Part shown: positions 45,176 through 57,782 of the stretch, piece by piece
Numbering within the stretch: position 1 is the stretch's first letter
Layout of the letters: the number at the start of each line of letters is the position of its first letter
From: Gigaspora margarita
Lineage: Eukaryota; Glomeromycota; Glomeromycetes; Diversisporales; Gigasporaceae
Assembly (NCBI GenBank): GCA_009809945.1
Contig: WTPW01001006.1
Span: forward strand, 184,100-248,099
Direction: 5' to 3'
DNA: 64,000 nucleotides
Position numbers and translations under genes: made by a program
The notes under the pieces: generated by a model
The model's database searches: none
Seen by the model: the letters and a program-made list of their open reading frames with translations, nothing else
What the model was told of the DNA's origin: nothing

Positions 45176-46556
45176 TCACCCTGTTATAATATATTATGAT
45201 AAAAATCTTTGTTAGATATTATCTTTTCTAGCAACTTCTAAAATGTTTTCATATGTATATGTCGTGCCTCTTGCCTCAGATGTCAATCGGCCTAAGTTAG
45301 GATAGCGTTAGGGTAAGGGATTAGGGTTTAATTTAGGTCAATCAATGTCGATTGATCATATGAGTTTGTCGGATAAACTAAATTTATGGTGTAATGTGCA
45401 ACTTTTATCGTGGTATTCTAATCAAAATTTTGTAACGCATCATGGTGCCCAAACAAACTAACAAAATTATTTAGGGATAAGGGTTAGCATTAAAGTAAAA
45501 TTAAGGTAGAGAATTAGTAAAAACCAATCTCTACCTCAAAATTTCGCAGTAAAAGTTGTATATAATATCAAAGATTTTTGAAAGAACACTTGTAAAAAAG
45601 GTATATTTTTCTACCCGTGACGGGACCTTGATACATGGTGTCAATCCACCTACCGGTGATAGTATAGGCGAATTATAGGCGAATTGACGTAACTCAGTTA
45701 CAACAACATTTGAGTACAATATAAAGTGCAATTAACCTTAGTAGCAAATTCAGATTTATAATCTCAAAAAGAATTTGAAGAATAAGCTTAAAAAAAAAAA
45801 GTGTGTGGACAACAGTTTTAGATCCATGCAATTTGCTAAGACAACTGTGAGCACTAAAAATTGATTCTGACAGATTAGAAATCTCGAATCTGAATGAGAT
45901 TTGATTCCGAATAGTTACAATCAACTACTGCCAATTACTAAATATTTACCTTCCTCTTATAAGAACAATCTAAGAAAGCGATTGATAATGAATTGAAAGG
46001 ATCTTTTTAAAAGAAATTTTACCAGTCCGGGCGAAGCGGAAGGATCGATATTTCTACGCAGTTTGTCCGTCCGTCTTCCGCCCACGTGAACCTTGTAAAT
46101 ATTTTATCACCGGAAATTTCCATTTACGTACGTACGTACGTTAACTGTTAAATAAACGTTGGTACTACAGTATTGTTTATTAGACTTATTATTAGTAAGC
46201 AGATTGTGAAGATTCATTAATATTTCTATTCAAGTAAAAAGTTCGATTGATTTTAGATAAAAATTTTTTCGACTTATTTCGACCATTTTAGGTCATTAGA
46301 AAAAATTTCGGCTTGATTAATGTTTAAAATAGTTCTAGCCGGTTTTATATGTCTTTTTGAACCGGTTCCAAGCCTACTAGGCCGGCACTGTAGAGAGAAA
46401 TAGGTATTTTATTTCAATAGTGCCGATCCATCAGGAATAGCATTTTTGCGATAAAATTACACAATGTCTATTCGGCAGAATTTAAGTGCACACATGAATA
46501 ATTTGTGCAACAGTTCGGAATCTATCGGATATAAGTCCTGTCGTACGTACTTTATG
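45176..46556. other. Non-coding stretch upstream of the kinase-TLDc gene
   Basis: A TTAGGGTAAGGGATTAGGG run is at 45305-45330, and one end of the 13086-type MITE at 45353-45376. A TACG repeat lies at 46123-46142. No gene seen. Confidence 0.45.
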
Positions 46557-46563
46557 TATAAAT
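46557..46563 (+). promoter_or_regulatory. Putative TATA box of the kinase-TLDc gene
   Basis: TATAAAT, 41 bases before the start codon, at a similar distance to that before the Sel1 gene. Confidence 0.5.
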
Positions 46564-46603
46564 GAGCAAACACAAATTCGTTAAAACTTAGATAAAAATA
46601 AAC

Positions 46604-48276
46604 ATGACCGACGAAATTGAAAAGTGTATTGAAGAGAAAAATATTAACAAGTTCAATTACAATGAGTTTGAAATTCGAGAGAAAATTGGCGGAGGTTCCG
46701 GAATTGTAAGCAAGTCAGTTTGGAAAAAAGAATTAGTTGTACTCAAATACATAATGATAAGAAATGATACCGATTTAGAGGAAAATACCATTATAAACTT
46801 TATTAGAGAGGTAATATTTAATTTATTTAAATTAATTTTATAGAATCAGATAATAAAATCTTTATACATTGTCCGCACAGCTTCAAATTTTACAACGAGT
46901 TAGTTTTCACCCGAATATCGTTCAATTTTATGGTGTAACTAAAGGCAAGTGTTTTGTCACATGTGTACAGCTCTCTTTGATAACGCTAATAACTCTTTGC
47001 AATAAATAGATTCGGCTGGAGATTATCATATGATTTTAAAATTCGCCTGTGATGGAAATTTAAGAACATATTTGAAAGCTAAGTTTTTAGAATTGCGATG
47101 GAATGATAAATTACGTATTGCCGAAGAAATAACAACCGGTCTCTTATATTTGCATGAGAATGATATTATTCATCGAGACCTTGTAAGCACGTATTAATAT
47201 TGTACCACTGTTATGGTCATAGGTATATTCAATTAATTTATATATTTTACACTGTATAGCATTCTAAAAATATTTTGATCGATCAAGGAAAAGCGATGAT
47301 TGCAGATTTTGGGCTATCAAAGCAGTTAGAGGATACCTCACTTGTGACAGTTTCTATGGTTTATGGACTACCCGCGTATATTGATCCCCAATGTTATAAA
47401 GTAAATACCGATAGCCCTACATATGAACGCTGTAAGAAATCTGATGTTTACAGTTTGGGAGTTATTTTCTGGGAAATCTCAAGTGGTCGACCCCCATTTG
47501 AATCTATTCGGGTTAGAGAACAGGTGGCAATTGAAATATATAAAGGAAAAAGAGAAACACCAGTTGAAAATACACCTGAATTGTATGTTACACTTTACAA
47601 ACGTTGCTGGGATGAAGCTCCCGCAAATCGCCCAGAGACAAAATCAGTTTTAGAAAAACTAAGAGATATTGAACCCCCTTCTGAAAACCTACCTCCTCCT
47701 GACATTCCTGACATTCAATTCCACGCCGACCTTCCAGCACGATTTTCAAAAATGATTACTATCAATCATGCATTAGAAATTGCTTCTAAAATAAGTAATT
47801 CACCTTGCAATGTTGATAATATTTCAGAAAGATTTAAATTACTTTTCAGTAGTACGGGAAATTTTGATAAAGATGGTTTTTTTAGTAAATGCAAAAATCA
47901 AGAAAAAACAGTCATTATTTTAAAAGTTGAAGAGACTGAAGAAATTATTGGTGGATACAATCCTCTTGCATGGAAAAAATTGCCATTTTATAAGAGCCCT
48001 AAATATTTTGAGACAAATGATAGTTTTATATTTTCTTTAAAAACAAAAAATTTGGATTATTCTATATTCAGCAAAGTTAAAGATGCTAAATGTGCAATTT
48101 ATTCCCAGAGTGGATGTGGACCATCTTTTGGACTTTACGATCTTAGTATGTCTGATCACGATAACGAAGGAAGAACATGGATGTGCCGCAAGGATTTTTA
48201 TGAAATGCCAATTAGACCTATACCTGGCAGCTTTAAAATAAAAGAATGTGAAGTATTCCAGTATTTAGAAACTTAG
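46604..48276 (+). CDS. Protein kinase (TKL-like) fused to a TLDc domain
   Basis: Four exons: 46604-46810, 46881-46944, 47010-47182, 47260-48276; 486 residues. Intron 2 begins with GC (AAAG|GCAAGT), a known minor class; the others are GT-AG. Kinase residues 18-285: glycine loop GGGSG (29-33), Lys 48 in VVLK, HRDL (145-148) with HSKN, DFG (164-166), PAYIDPQC (186-193), then SDVYSLGVIFWEISSGRPPF. It should be catalytically active. A Pro-rich linker (285-300) leads to a C-terminal TLDc domain (about 335-485) with FFSKCKNQEKTVIILK, the diagnostic IIGGYNPLAW (378-387), SGCGPSFG and a C-terminal EVFQYL. TLDc domains are linked to oxidative-stress resistance and V-ATPase regulation in eukaryotes, and in these fungi are common with BTB domains; the role here is unknown. 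Intron positions match those of the triple kinase. No signal peptide. Confidence 0.9.
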
Positions 48277-49348
48277 AAGATTAAAATTAGGTAAAGCCAT
48301 TTTCAAATTGTGATTAATAATTTAATTCATTAAGATTTTCTAAATACTCCTTGGAATTATCTAATCAATTTTTAGACATGTGCATCATAAAGTATTTTCT
48401 TATAAGATTAAGATTGGACTAGAGTGTGTAAAGGATGGAATAAATGGATGAAATATGTAGCTTATGCTTAGAGAAATTCGAATTATATATCCATCACATT
48501 TTTAATTTTCAACAACTATTTAACTATAAAAGCCTTCGATATTTTCTTCATTTTGAAGGGGAAAGATAGTGTAATCACGAAAAAAAATATTTCAGCATTC
48601 ATCACCATCAGATAAAGTATAATTGTAAAAATTCATGTTATCTGTGTCGTTATTGAGGTATAATTTTTAAACAATCAATTGCTAATTAAGAAGTGGCTGA
48701 GGTAATAAACTAATTAGCATAGGCACATTTGAAGCATCAAAAAATTCCCAATTACGAATACGCTAATGCCTAATCCTTCAAATATTTCATCATTTCATAT
48801 AGACACTTTCGAATCGAAAAAGGCAGTTAAGTTGGAAAATGGATTGTTACGTTTTGAGATGGTTCACTTCGATCACAACGAATTTATCACGTCGAATAGA
48901 TGCCGTACAATATTCGGATAGGTTGGTAACTTTGAATGATTATAACTTCAGCAGACCGTATTAAGTCAGATAACATCGAGGTAGCAGTTAATATAATTTA
49001 CGATGATCGTACTTTGTAGAAGATCGGGATATAAGAAAGCGGAGCTTTATATGAGATATGACGAGAACTATCTATTGTGAGCGATTGCGCACTTCTTTTA
49101 GGGATCTATTTTAACTGTTCTATCTGTGCAGTTCAGTATCAAGGCGTGATTATACTTATTTAGGTAAATATATTGTATGTTTGACATTTTTTAGGTAATT
49201 ATTATGCAGCCTGTTATTAACGACTGCTTATTTGCCGTCATTCAACACCCATATGCATATTTTTTACACATTATCCAATAACTACAAAACATATGCATAA
49301 TTCAACTCACTATCTATGTATCATATTTTTGTACGTAGGTTACTTATA
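48277..49348. other. Non-coding stretch with a possible kinase-like remnant
   Basis: At 48790-49035 the plus strand gives short protein-like pieces in more than one frame: LENGLLRFEMVHFDHNEF, similar in style to the FNYNEF start of the kinase at 46604, and further on IEVAVNIIYDD, similar to a VAVK strand. Stops and frame changes break it. It could be a decayed kinase first exon, but similarity is weak. Confidence 0.2.
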
Positions 49349-49976
49349 TCTAGTAATAGGCAAATCGCGTTTTTTTTTTAAATCCCGCGCGTGATCCATG
49401 AGGGTTCCGCGGGATAGGGTAGAGTTTTTAATTTCTCACGAATAATCACTAGGAATATAATTTCTTATTAAATAGTATATTTTAAATGACCGTTTCTTAT
49501 AAATCTTAATGTTTTTATTATAAATAAAAGTGATTACAAATATAGATTTTGCTTACTTTTAAAAAAACATGTAGAAAATTTCTTATACAATTTAAGCTTA
49601 AATCAATTGAATCATATTAAATTTTATCAATTCAGATTTTGCCTTAATTTATCAATCTGTTTTTTTATTATAATATATTCTTTAAATTGTATTAAATAAA
49701 TAAATAATAATCAATAATATAATACATTGATATGTATATATGTTGGAACGATAAACAAATAAAAAGTTCTACGTGCATATTATTTTTGTGTGCATCAATT
49801 ACTAATTAGGAATTGGCCCACTTATGTTAGTGCAGACCGGATGATATGTTAATGCAGACCAGATGATAAGCTAATGCAGGCCGAATAGTTTCGTATTAAA
49901 AATCCCGCTGGGATCTACACGCTCGGGATCTACACGCGCGGGATTACGCGCGGATTCCGCGCGTTGCCCATCGCTA
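49349..49976. mobile_element. Inverted-repeat element with CGCG-rich ends
   Basis: TAGTAATAGGCAAATCGCG at the left and its diverged inverted partner ending GGCAACGCGC-like (GCGCGTTGCCCATCGCTA) at the right. Both ends have CCCGCGCGTG / GCGCGGGATT motifs. A GCAGACC-ATGATA-TAATGCAG unit of about 28 bp is repeated three times at 49830-49885. Flanks do not match, so an old hAT-like copy is only likely. Confidence 0.5.
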
Positions 49977-50789
49977 CTTTCCGAATATTGGAAAATTATG
50001 TATCACCGAATTAATTAAGCACCCATTTTTTTAAAATATTGTGTTATCATCAATAAGACCTTTTTAGGAGTCTCAAATTTAAGAGATCCAGATACCTATT
50101 TATATTTGTAGGCTATTTATGAGGATAAATAATGTTTTATTTTGTATTGATGTAACAATAACTGTGACGGGTCATAATGAAATAGATTAAAATGAAAGAT
50201 GATAGTATAAAAAAATTGACAAATCACCGAAAAATAAATTTTTGTGGGCGCATTCTTTAGGGTTAGGGGTTTAGGTTAGAGGTTAGTTTTAGAGTAGAGC
50301 TTATATTCAACAAGTATAAGTGGGTTTTAGAAGGTTAGAAGGTTAAATAGAAAACGTAGATTTCATTTTAAATTATGATCCGCGACTATAACTTCGTGAT
50401 AATAATGGTTTTATATAGAGTATGTTTAAAAATGATTTTGATTTATAAATAAATTTTATTTATCTTATACACGTGTACTGTAAAAGATTTTAGAGTAACA
50501 AATTAAAAAGAATGTTTTTAGAATTACAGACTGGTTATCGAGGCAATACATTATATAGTCAGTTTATATATCTAGCTGCATCAGAAATTTTTATTGTTTT
50601 ACAGTAATATACTGACCTCTTATCGAAAGTCGCGAAATAACGCCTGGGGCATTATTTCATATTTTGGCCCAAATTAAGCTTAATTAATTTAGACCGAAAT
50701 TCGAAATTACTACCTTTGACTCAATCTCCACTCAGCAATTTTTTCAAAGTAAAAATTTACACTTGTTATTACAGCTGATTTGAAAATTA

Positions 50790-51168
50790 GTGGGACACGT
50801 GATGAATTTTGTGATCTTCCAAATTTCGAGTATAGTTTTTCGATAATATAATTTTCGGCCTATATATTATCGCGCTTTTATTAGGCCACGCAAAGTTAAT
50901 TTTTCGTTTTGCATTACCCGCCGACCCATTTTTTCAATTTTTTTTTTTTTTTTTTAAGTCCCAATTATGCCAATTATTCTATTTCTGCTATTTAATTTTT
51001 TTTCCAGAAATTACTCCGGCATCACCCGATGGAGACCTTGGTTTTCCGAAATTGTCCGATAGGACCGATAGAAAAAATCCATCTGCCAACTCCAATTTTC
51101 TGATTTCGTGTTATGCAAAGCGTAAAGTTAACTTTGCGATGCAACATAAGACTATTAATTTATAACAG

Positions 51169-51204
<36 letters not shown>

Positions 51205-51301
51205 GACCGACCGACCAGAAATTTTGAAACCCATGTAATGCAAAACGAAAAATTAACTTTGTATGGCCTACGATCATCACAAAATTCATCACGTGTCCCA
51301 C
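50790..51301. mobile_element. Mariner-like element with a second inverted repeat inside
   Basis: GTGGGACACGTGATGAATTT and its inverted partner end at 51301, with TA on both sides (50788-50789, 51302-51303). A second pair, GGCCACGCAAAGTTAATTTT and AAAATTAACTTTGTATGGCC, bounds 50884-51268. A run of T at about 50937-50955 and one of A at about 51174-51200 lie in the interior. A shorter related sequence, without the GTGATGAATTTTGT part, is at about 34345-34385. Confidence 0.65.
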
Positions 51302-51303
51302 TA

Positions 51304-52153
51304 TCTAGAAAAATTTTTTAGTGCGCAGAAGGCAGTTTTATAGGTAAATTTAGAATTGTGGCCGATTTTTATGTGTTTTGGATTTTTGGCATTTATACCT
51401 GATCTTGAATTTGATTGGCCAGTCAAATTGATCTTGCAATTTGAATGGCTAGTTGAAATTTTTGCACATCCCATGGGCATTATTTTTCGTGTTTGGTGCT
51501 ACAGAAAAGAGGGAATTCGACAAATTTTGAAAATTAATTTTTTTATATAAATTAATTTAGAATACAATTAGGATTATTTTTACTTAAGACACAAAATAAG
51601 TTGTATTAATAAAATTTTGCAATATAGTTCTTCAAAATTTATAATTTCTTATAGCTTATTATAAAATTTATAATATAAAAATTGACGTTCCGAAGAATTT
51701 TTTTTGTTGATTTCCCTCTTTTCTGTAGCACCTAGCCAAATAATTAAAATAATCATTATAATATTACTGTATTATTTTAAAAAACATTAATTTAAATTCA
51801 ATGCTTAGATTAAAAGTATGTAAAATTTTGAAACACTATATTTTGAAATTAGATAAAAAAATTAGGTTTTAAATTATATTTAAACCAAAGTTGGATTTTA
51901 ATTTAAATTTAAAATTTAGTTTATAAATATTTAATTTTAAATTTTTAAAATAAAATAAGAGGAGTGACAAAAATCAGGTGATTTTTTAAAGGGGAATGGG
52001 ATAAAAAAAAAGCTGAAAAAATATATAAAAAACCTGACTATTTATATATTTAGGGAGAAAAGTGAGTAGGCCTCTAATAAAAATAATTAGGTGATTAGTA
52101 ACATGGCCCTAATATTTTAATAAGTTAAAATTAAATTAAGAATAATACTTAAA
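51304..52153. other. AT-rich non-coding stretch
   Basis: A TTTTTTAGTGCGCAGAAGGC motif at 51317 matches a similar one at 52851. CAGAAAAGAGGGAATTCGAC and an inverted counterpart (TGATTTCCCTCTTTTCTG) lie about 200 bp apart at 51500 and 51715. No gene seen. Confidence 0.45.
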
Positions 52154-53732
52154 ATAACCGGTGGTGATCATCATCGGTTATATAAATAAATAAATAATTG
52201 TGTAACATATCAATATAGAAATAAGATTTTTATTTTTTTTTTGCTCTTTTTCATTGTTTCTGTTTTAATTAGTACTAAAGCTTATTTTTTTTTTCTTTAG
52301 ATGATAGTTTTATACTTCTCTTTCTTCGTTGCTGGTATCGTCGAGTTGGAGGTTCTTCTTTGGTTCTTTTATGCTGGTGTCATCAAATTCGGTAGTGGCT
52401 CTTCTTTGTCACTAACATCATCAAATTTGGTAGCTCTTGTTTCGTCATTGGTGTCGTCGAATTTGGTATTTCTTCTTTGTCACCACTATTGTTGAATTTG
52501 GTGCTCTTGTTTTGTCGCTAGTGTTGTCAAATTTGGTGGTTATTCTTTTGTCGCTGGTGTCATCGAGTTTGGTGGTTCTTATTTCATCTCTGGTGTCGTT
52601 GAATTCGGTGATGCATTACTTCATTTTGGGTTTTTGCATTTTATGATTAGGTTTCTTCATTAGGTGGTAACCTTTGAACTCTTCAATCGTATTCATATTG
52701 TCTAGCATCACCATCCTAAAAAATTTCGCTGACTATGTGATCTAATTAAAAAAAACTGATTCGCAATTAGTTTAGAATTAGGGTCCCACCAGTAGATTAG
52801 TATTTTGCTTAAAGGGCTATAGTTATAGTAAAATTTCATGAGGAAAAATTTTCGTTAGTACGCAGAAAACACTTTAATTGGCAAAATTTCAACTACAAGC
52901 GGTTTTTGTTGGTTTGATTTTTTGCGCTTCTTTTACATTACAAATGATCTTGAAATTTGCTTGTCTAGTGAAATTAATTAGGGTGGTGATTTAACTACTG
53001 ATTTGTAATCAGCTTTGAAAAGACTGTTACGCGTATAGCTAAGTATTCCTCTTCTTTTGTTGTTTTAGTGCCGTGATTGTGTGCTAACTAATTATTTTTT
53101 TAAGGTAACAGGTGTCGTTAAAAGTAGAAAATAGCAATTAGTGGTTCAAAGTTTGATTGTTTCGGATCAAATTCTGAACACGCATGAAAGACAAAAAAAG
53201 TGAAAATACTCAAAAACTTGTGTTTAAATCGACCTTGACGCACTAATTAAAGATGTTGGGAACGAGATTTTACATATAATAAGCAACAGTTTATGGATAT
53301 AGCTTCTAATGTTAATGTTCTACCCCTAAATTTGTGTTTTTATGCACTTTGTTTATTGGCAAAATTAAAATTTCCTTGTTTTGTATTACTGGCACAAATA
53401 AGTAAATCCCCATCACGCATCGTTTTTTTAGTGAAATTAGGGTAGAGTTAGGCACTATGTTTAGGAAAAGGGAGTGGAGCAGAGATGGTAGCCATAGTAA
53501 ACAACTGTTGCTTAATATAAGCGAGGCAACACAAATTGTGCTGGGTGTTTGGGGATATTTAGGCATAGCCGATAGAATATTTTAAAGTCAAAATGTATGC
53601 ACGAAATAAATAAACAATGTAATAATTTTTTCATTATTTTTGATACCGATGAATATCGTTATAGTAAAATAATTAACAATTTTATTGGATAATCATAGTT
53701 ACGTGATACCGGTGATAATCACTGCTGGTTAT
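52154..53732. repeat. Inverted-repeat-bounded region with a coding-like minisatellite
   Basis: ATAACCGGTGGTGATCATCA at the left pairs with a diverged TGATAATCACTGCTGGTTAT at the right. From 52325 to 52620 there are eight units of about 36 bp with GTGTCGTCGAATTTGGTGG and TTCTT; these give spurious open frames. No target duplication identified. Confidence 0.5.
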
Positions 53733-54079
53733 AGTTATAAATATCCTTAAATTAAATTATAATTAATTTAAATTTGATTAAAAAGTTTTTTGAATTTGAT
53801 TAAAGGTTTTGGTTTTACTAAATATATTCTAGCATTTGATACTATATATAAAATTTTTAGAGAATTGCTATTCGCATCTACTATTTAAAGTTTAGAACAA
53901 AAATTACTTATAGCTGTACAAATAAAATTTTTTTACTTGCACAGTTGTAAGTAAAAAAATTTTTTGTTTACACAATTGTAATTTTTACAAATATATATAA
54001 AGTAAGTATAGATATTATAGCATACTACTAATTATAACACAATTAAAATGTTTTGTAACTCACTAATTTGAATTGCACA
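53733..54079. other. AT-rich non-coding stretch
   Basis: A short inverted pair, TTTTTTTACTTGCACAGTTG / CAGTTGTAAGTAAAAAAATT-type, lies at about 53927-53965. Nothing else. Confidence 0.4.
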
Positions 54080-54600
54080 ATTTTGGATTTGCCTTAGTAA
54101 GACAAATTAATTGATAGTAAAATCACCCAAATCTGATCGTTGGATCACAAGATATTGTCAATAAACCACAATATCCTTTATATTATTTTACTATATAAAT
54201 TTTGCATCAAATACAATTATTAATAACTAACTTATAGCTCTGTGATCAGAATTAAAAAAATATTAGTACCATTTTATTCATTTCAATAAGACAATATAAA
54301 TTGTAAAAAAAATCATTTAATTTGATTGATAAATCACTAGTTATGCCAAATTTACTCTTAAATACTATATTTTTCTTATAATTTTTGAATAATAATATCT
54401 TGAGATCTAGCTATTAAAATATTGCTAGTGTATTATAATATTTCTATTGCACCATATTACTATTTAAAATTGTACAGTATAAGATTATTATTATAATGTG
54501 ATTTTGTGATCAAAATTAACCAATTTTGTACCATTTGATTTGTCTTAATAATACAAATTGAATGGTACCAAAATCATTTAATTTGGATTAATAAAGCATG
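54080..54600. repeat. Dispersed repeats related to the hairpin at 61275
   Basis: Three diverged copies, some inverted, of a module with AAGACAAATTGAATGGTACC, AAAATCATTTAATTTGGAT and TTGGATCACAAGATATTG. The same words form the 61275-61422 hairpin. Confidence 0.55.
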
Positions 54601-55269
54601 AGTAATACTAATTTTATTTAACTGTACCATAATACCTATACTTACCTTATAAAGAAGATGAAAATATTGTGGCTAGGTTAATGTTTCTTCTAATAAAACC
54701 TTTTAATAAATATACAAATTTTTATATAGCAATTACTATTTAATTATGTTTAATAAAAAATAAAATATAGTAAACAAATTTTTATACTATATAAAATTTT
54801 AAATATAAATAATTGGTATATAAATAGCATATAAAAATTGAATCTTAGAGAAAAAGGGAATATTGTGATTAATTACTTAATAGTGAATACTTTTTGTTTT
54901 AATAGTCCATTTTGATAATTTTATTACCAAAATAATTATTGTAATAAGGCAATTATATTGAGCACAAAATTGTTAAAATTCAATTGCAAAATCCTAAGAT
55001 TATTAAAAGTTTGTGTATTGGAATATAGTAACTTTTATACAAGAAGCTATATCACTTGACTTAATATATAAGAGGGTAAAGAATATATAGATAAAAAAAA
55101 ATAAAAATTTTATACAATAAAATAAAAGAAAGTTCAAGATAATAATAGTTTATTAAATATAATATTACAAATACAAGAACTTTTTAGAAAGGAATAAAAG
55201 TAGAAAACAGAACATATTCTGTTTTGAAAAAAGACAAAGTTTATATATGTATCTGTAAAAGCTTAGGAT
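54601..55269. other. AT-rich non-coding stretch
   Basis: No gene, tandem repeat or element ends recognised. Confidence 0.4.
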
Positions 55270-55445
55270 TTTTACAATAACAAGATATTAACAAGATATC
55301 ATATCAAGAAATAATAATAAGATATTATAATGAGATATAATAACAAGATAATATAACAGAATATAATAACAAGATATAATAACAAGGTATGATAATAAGT
55401 TATTATAACAAGTTATTAAAATGGGTTATTATAATAAATTATAGT
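55270..55445 (+). repeat. Degenerate short tandem repeat
   Basis: Many variants of ATAATAACAAGATAT in tandem, drifting to TTATTATAACAAG. Confidence 0.7.
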
Positions 55446-55585
55446 GAAAATAGCTTCTTTTTAAGAATGGAAAAAGTTTTCTAATAAAACTAATACTGTG
55501 GATTTGATTGGTTCAATAAATTTGTACTATTTCTACTATTTTTATAATATTTTTTTTAATGCTAATATTTAAAAATAATTTAAAA

Positions 55586-56433
55586 AACCCTATGGGTCAA
55601 TAGTGCAGTAGTTAGCACTTTGGGGTTGTGCTTACAAAATCGCTAAGTTGAGTCCAATAGAAGACAAAATCTGTGTCAGAGCTATGAGTAGTAATAATCT
55701 ACAAAGAGGACTTGTTCATTTTTCTATTCTTAGATCTTTCTATTCCTAGACATAATGCTATAACAATAACAAGTTGCATAACATAGCCACTAAGTCAGTG
55801 TATAAAATCTGATCCCAAAAGTATATAAATCTTGTGCACATTGTACACATAATTTATGTAAACAAATTTAAAAATTTGTGCACTATATGACTTTGCTATA
55901 TTAAATTTATAAAAAGAAATTTAAATATATATACAATAAATTATGTGCATAGTGTGCTCTATATGCACAACTTCTGTATTTTACTAATGATTTTGGTGCA
56001 CTATTTAGCCCCAAAGCATGTAAATTACATGCACATTCTCAGCCAAAAATATGTAAAACTTTTTAAAAACATGTGCACATGAGCACATTGTGCACATAGA
56101 TTTTATACACTGTACTAAGTCATACAACATCCAGAAAAGAAAAAAATCCAACAAGAAATATCATAAGTATAAGGATTTTTTGAAAAAAATAAACATTAGT
56201 AATAAAAGATAATTCAGCTAGGAGGATTATATAAGTTAAAGAACCAGAAACCTGAGATGTCAATTGACAGACTTAGCAATAAAATAGGATACTCTACTAG
56301 TACAGTGATAAATTAAAAAGTCACACACTATTTGTAAATCTCTACAAACAGATAATGCTGGCCTTAGGAGTAATTCAAAAAAAGGTAACATAGGACCTTC
56401 TGAATAGTGGAAGGAGATAAAAAAAATAATAAC
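55586..56433 (+). mobile_element. tRNA-headed SINE-like element, interrupted by a MITE
   Basis: The 5' part resembles a tRNA: GGGTCAATAGTGCAGTAGTT with TAGCACTTTGG (D-arm and A box), then AAGTTGAGTCCAA (B box). It ends in an A-rich tail (AAAAAAAATAATAAC). Direct repeats AATTTAAAA flank it (55577-55585, 56434-56442), a short but exact duplication in AT-rich DNA. The body is unrelated by eye to the longer family. Confidence 0.6.
55796..56112. mobile_element. hAT-like MITE inserted in the SINE-like element
   Basis: CAGTGTATAAAATCT and AGATTTTATACACTG ends; flanks CACTAAGT (55788-55795) and TACTAAGT (56113-56120) match at 7 of 8 bases. Interior has TTGTGCACATTGTACACA and TGTGCACATGAGCACATTG. Confidence 0.8.
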
Positions 56434-56600
56434 AATTTAAAATTATGCTAAAATTATACAAAATAACACTATTCTCTTCTTCAAAAATTTTGCAAAGCAA
56501 AATTTAAAAAAATAGTTAATAAATAGTTTATTATAATAATAATAAATAGTAAATATATATAAATATATTTATAATTCCAGTGCGAAAAGATTGATACATT

Positions 56601-57782
56601 GGGGTTTGGGTTTTATAGCTTACTTGTTAAATTGCCAAAGCCCCACGGTAGTTAAGTTAAGGTCCACAGTTTGAGTTAGGCTGGAGGCGAAAAATACTCT
56701 GTAACCTAAAAAAGGAGCCAAAAATCGAACACGGAGCCCCGTGGAAGTCCAAGTGAAGTACGGATCTAGTATAGGAATTCCCGGAAGGAGATCTAGCCAT
56801 AGAGAGTTGGTGTTACGTGCAATGGTAGGCATTGCAGAAGGTTATGGGGCAAATAGGTTGCGCGTGTAAATCCACGATTGGCAGAGTAGCACCAACAACC
56901 CCTAGGCGGTCTAGGGGATCTTAATTGGGAGGGTAATACTAGTGTCACAAAAACTGGAGTAACAGGTAATGTGGTGAATATAGTAAAGACCTGTGGCAAA
57001 GGATTGGCCTAACTAGGTCTGGAACACCTCTGGTGCTATATAAGATTGGAAATTGCATTAGGTACTATGTTGTACATTACTAACTTCAGTAATGGGTGCC
57101 ATGCTGGTGCATTATAAGTCAAGGTTCCAGGCCTCCTTGCAATACCAAGCTGGAAGTGAAAACAACTGTTGGTAGTATACCCACACCAGATGGGAAGCTT
57201 ATGGCGATCATGCTACAGATGATACCAACTATGGTAGCACTAAAAAGGCAAGTGGTACACTGCAGAATAACAACCTAAATTTCGATAAATCTGGCCATGC
57301 CCGTTTGGGGAAGATTGTGGCTTGAGATACGGATCGTGTTATGGCAGCACCCCAAAAGTTAGCTTGAGATACAAACACGATGGCGGTAGCACAACATGTA
57401 CTCAAATCAAAGTGGTACTAAATTGAATATAAGGCTACGTACACCAATTTGGGAGCAATAAAAGCGAAAAACCACCGGAATGAACCAAACTGAGAGAAAA
57501 AGAAAGTTGCTGCAGGAAGTGGATAGGGGGACAAGGTACTAATAATAATAATATAGAAGCTTGTATAGAAATAGGTAGGTTGTATGCCAGCTAAGAAGGT
57601 GATTGATGGGGTAATAGCCATTAGTTAGATTCTAAAAGTAGCAAAGGTATGATTAAATTGCTAGGGTGGGTGTTATTAAGTAATTAGTGTAGCACAACTC
57701 ATAGACTGTAATATTCAATTGTACTAAGTTCTAAGAATCTTAATTAATAAAGATTTATAGCATATAAGCAATTTAAAAGAAG

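Noticed and set aside
49349..49976. A CpG-rich promoter island
   Set aside because: CGCG motifs are confined to the two inverted ends of a repeat, and no gene starts nearby.
52301..52646. Open frames with repeated Ser/Leu/Val as a repeat protein
   Set aside because: The 36-bp minisatellite explains the repeats, and no frame stays open over the whole array.
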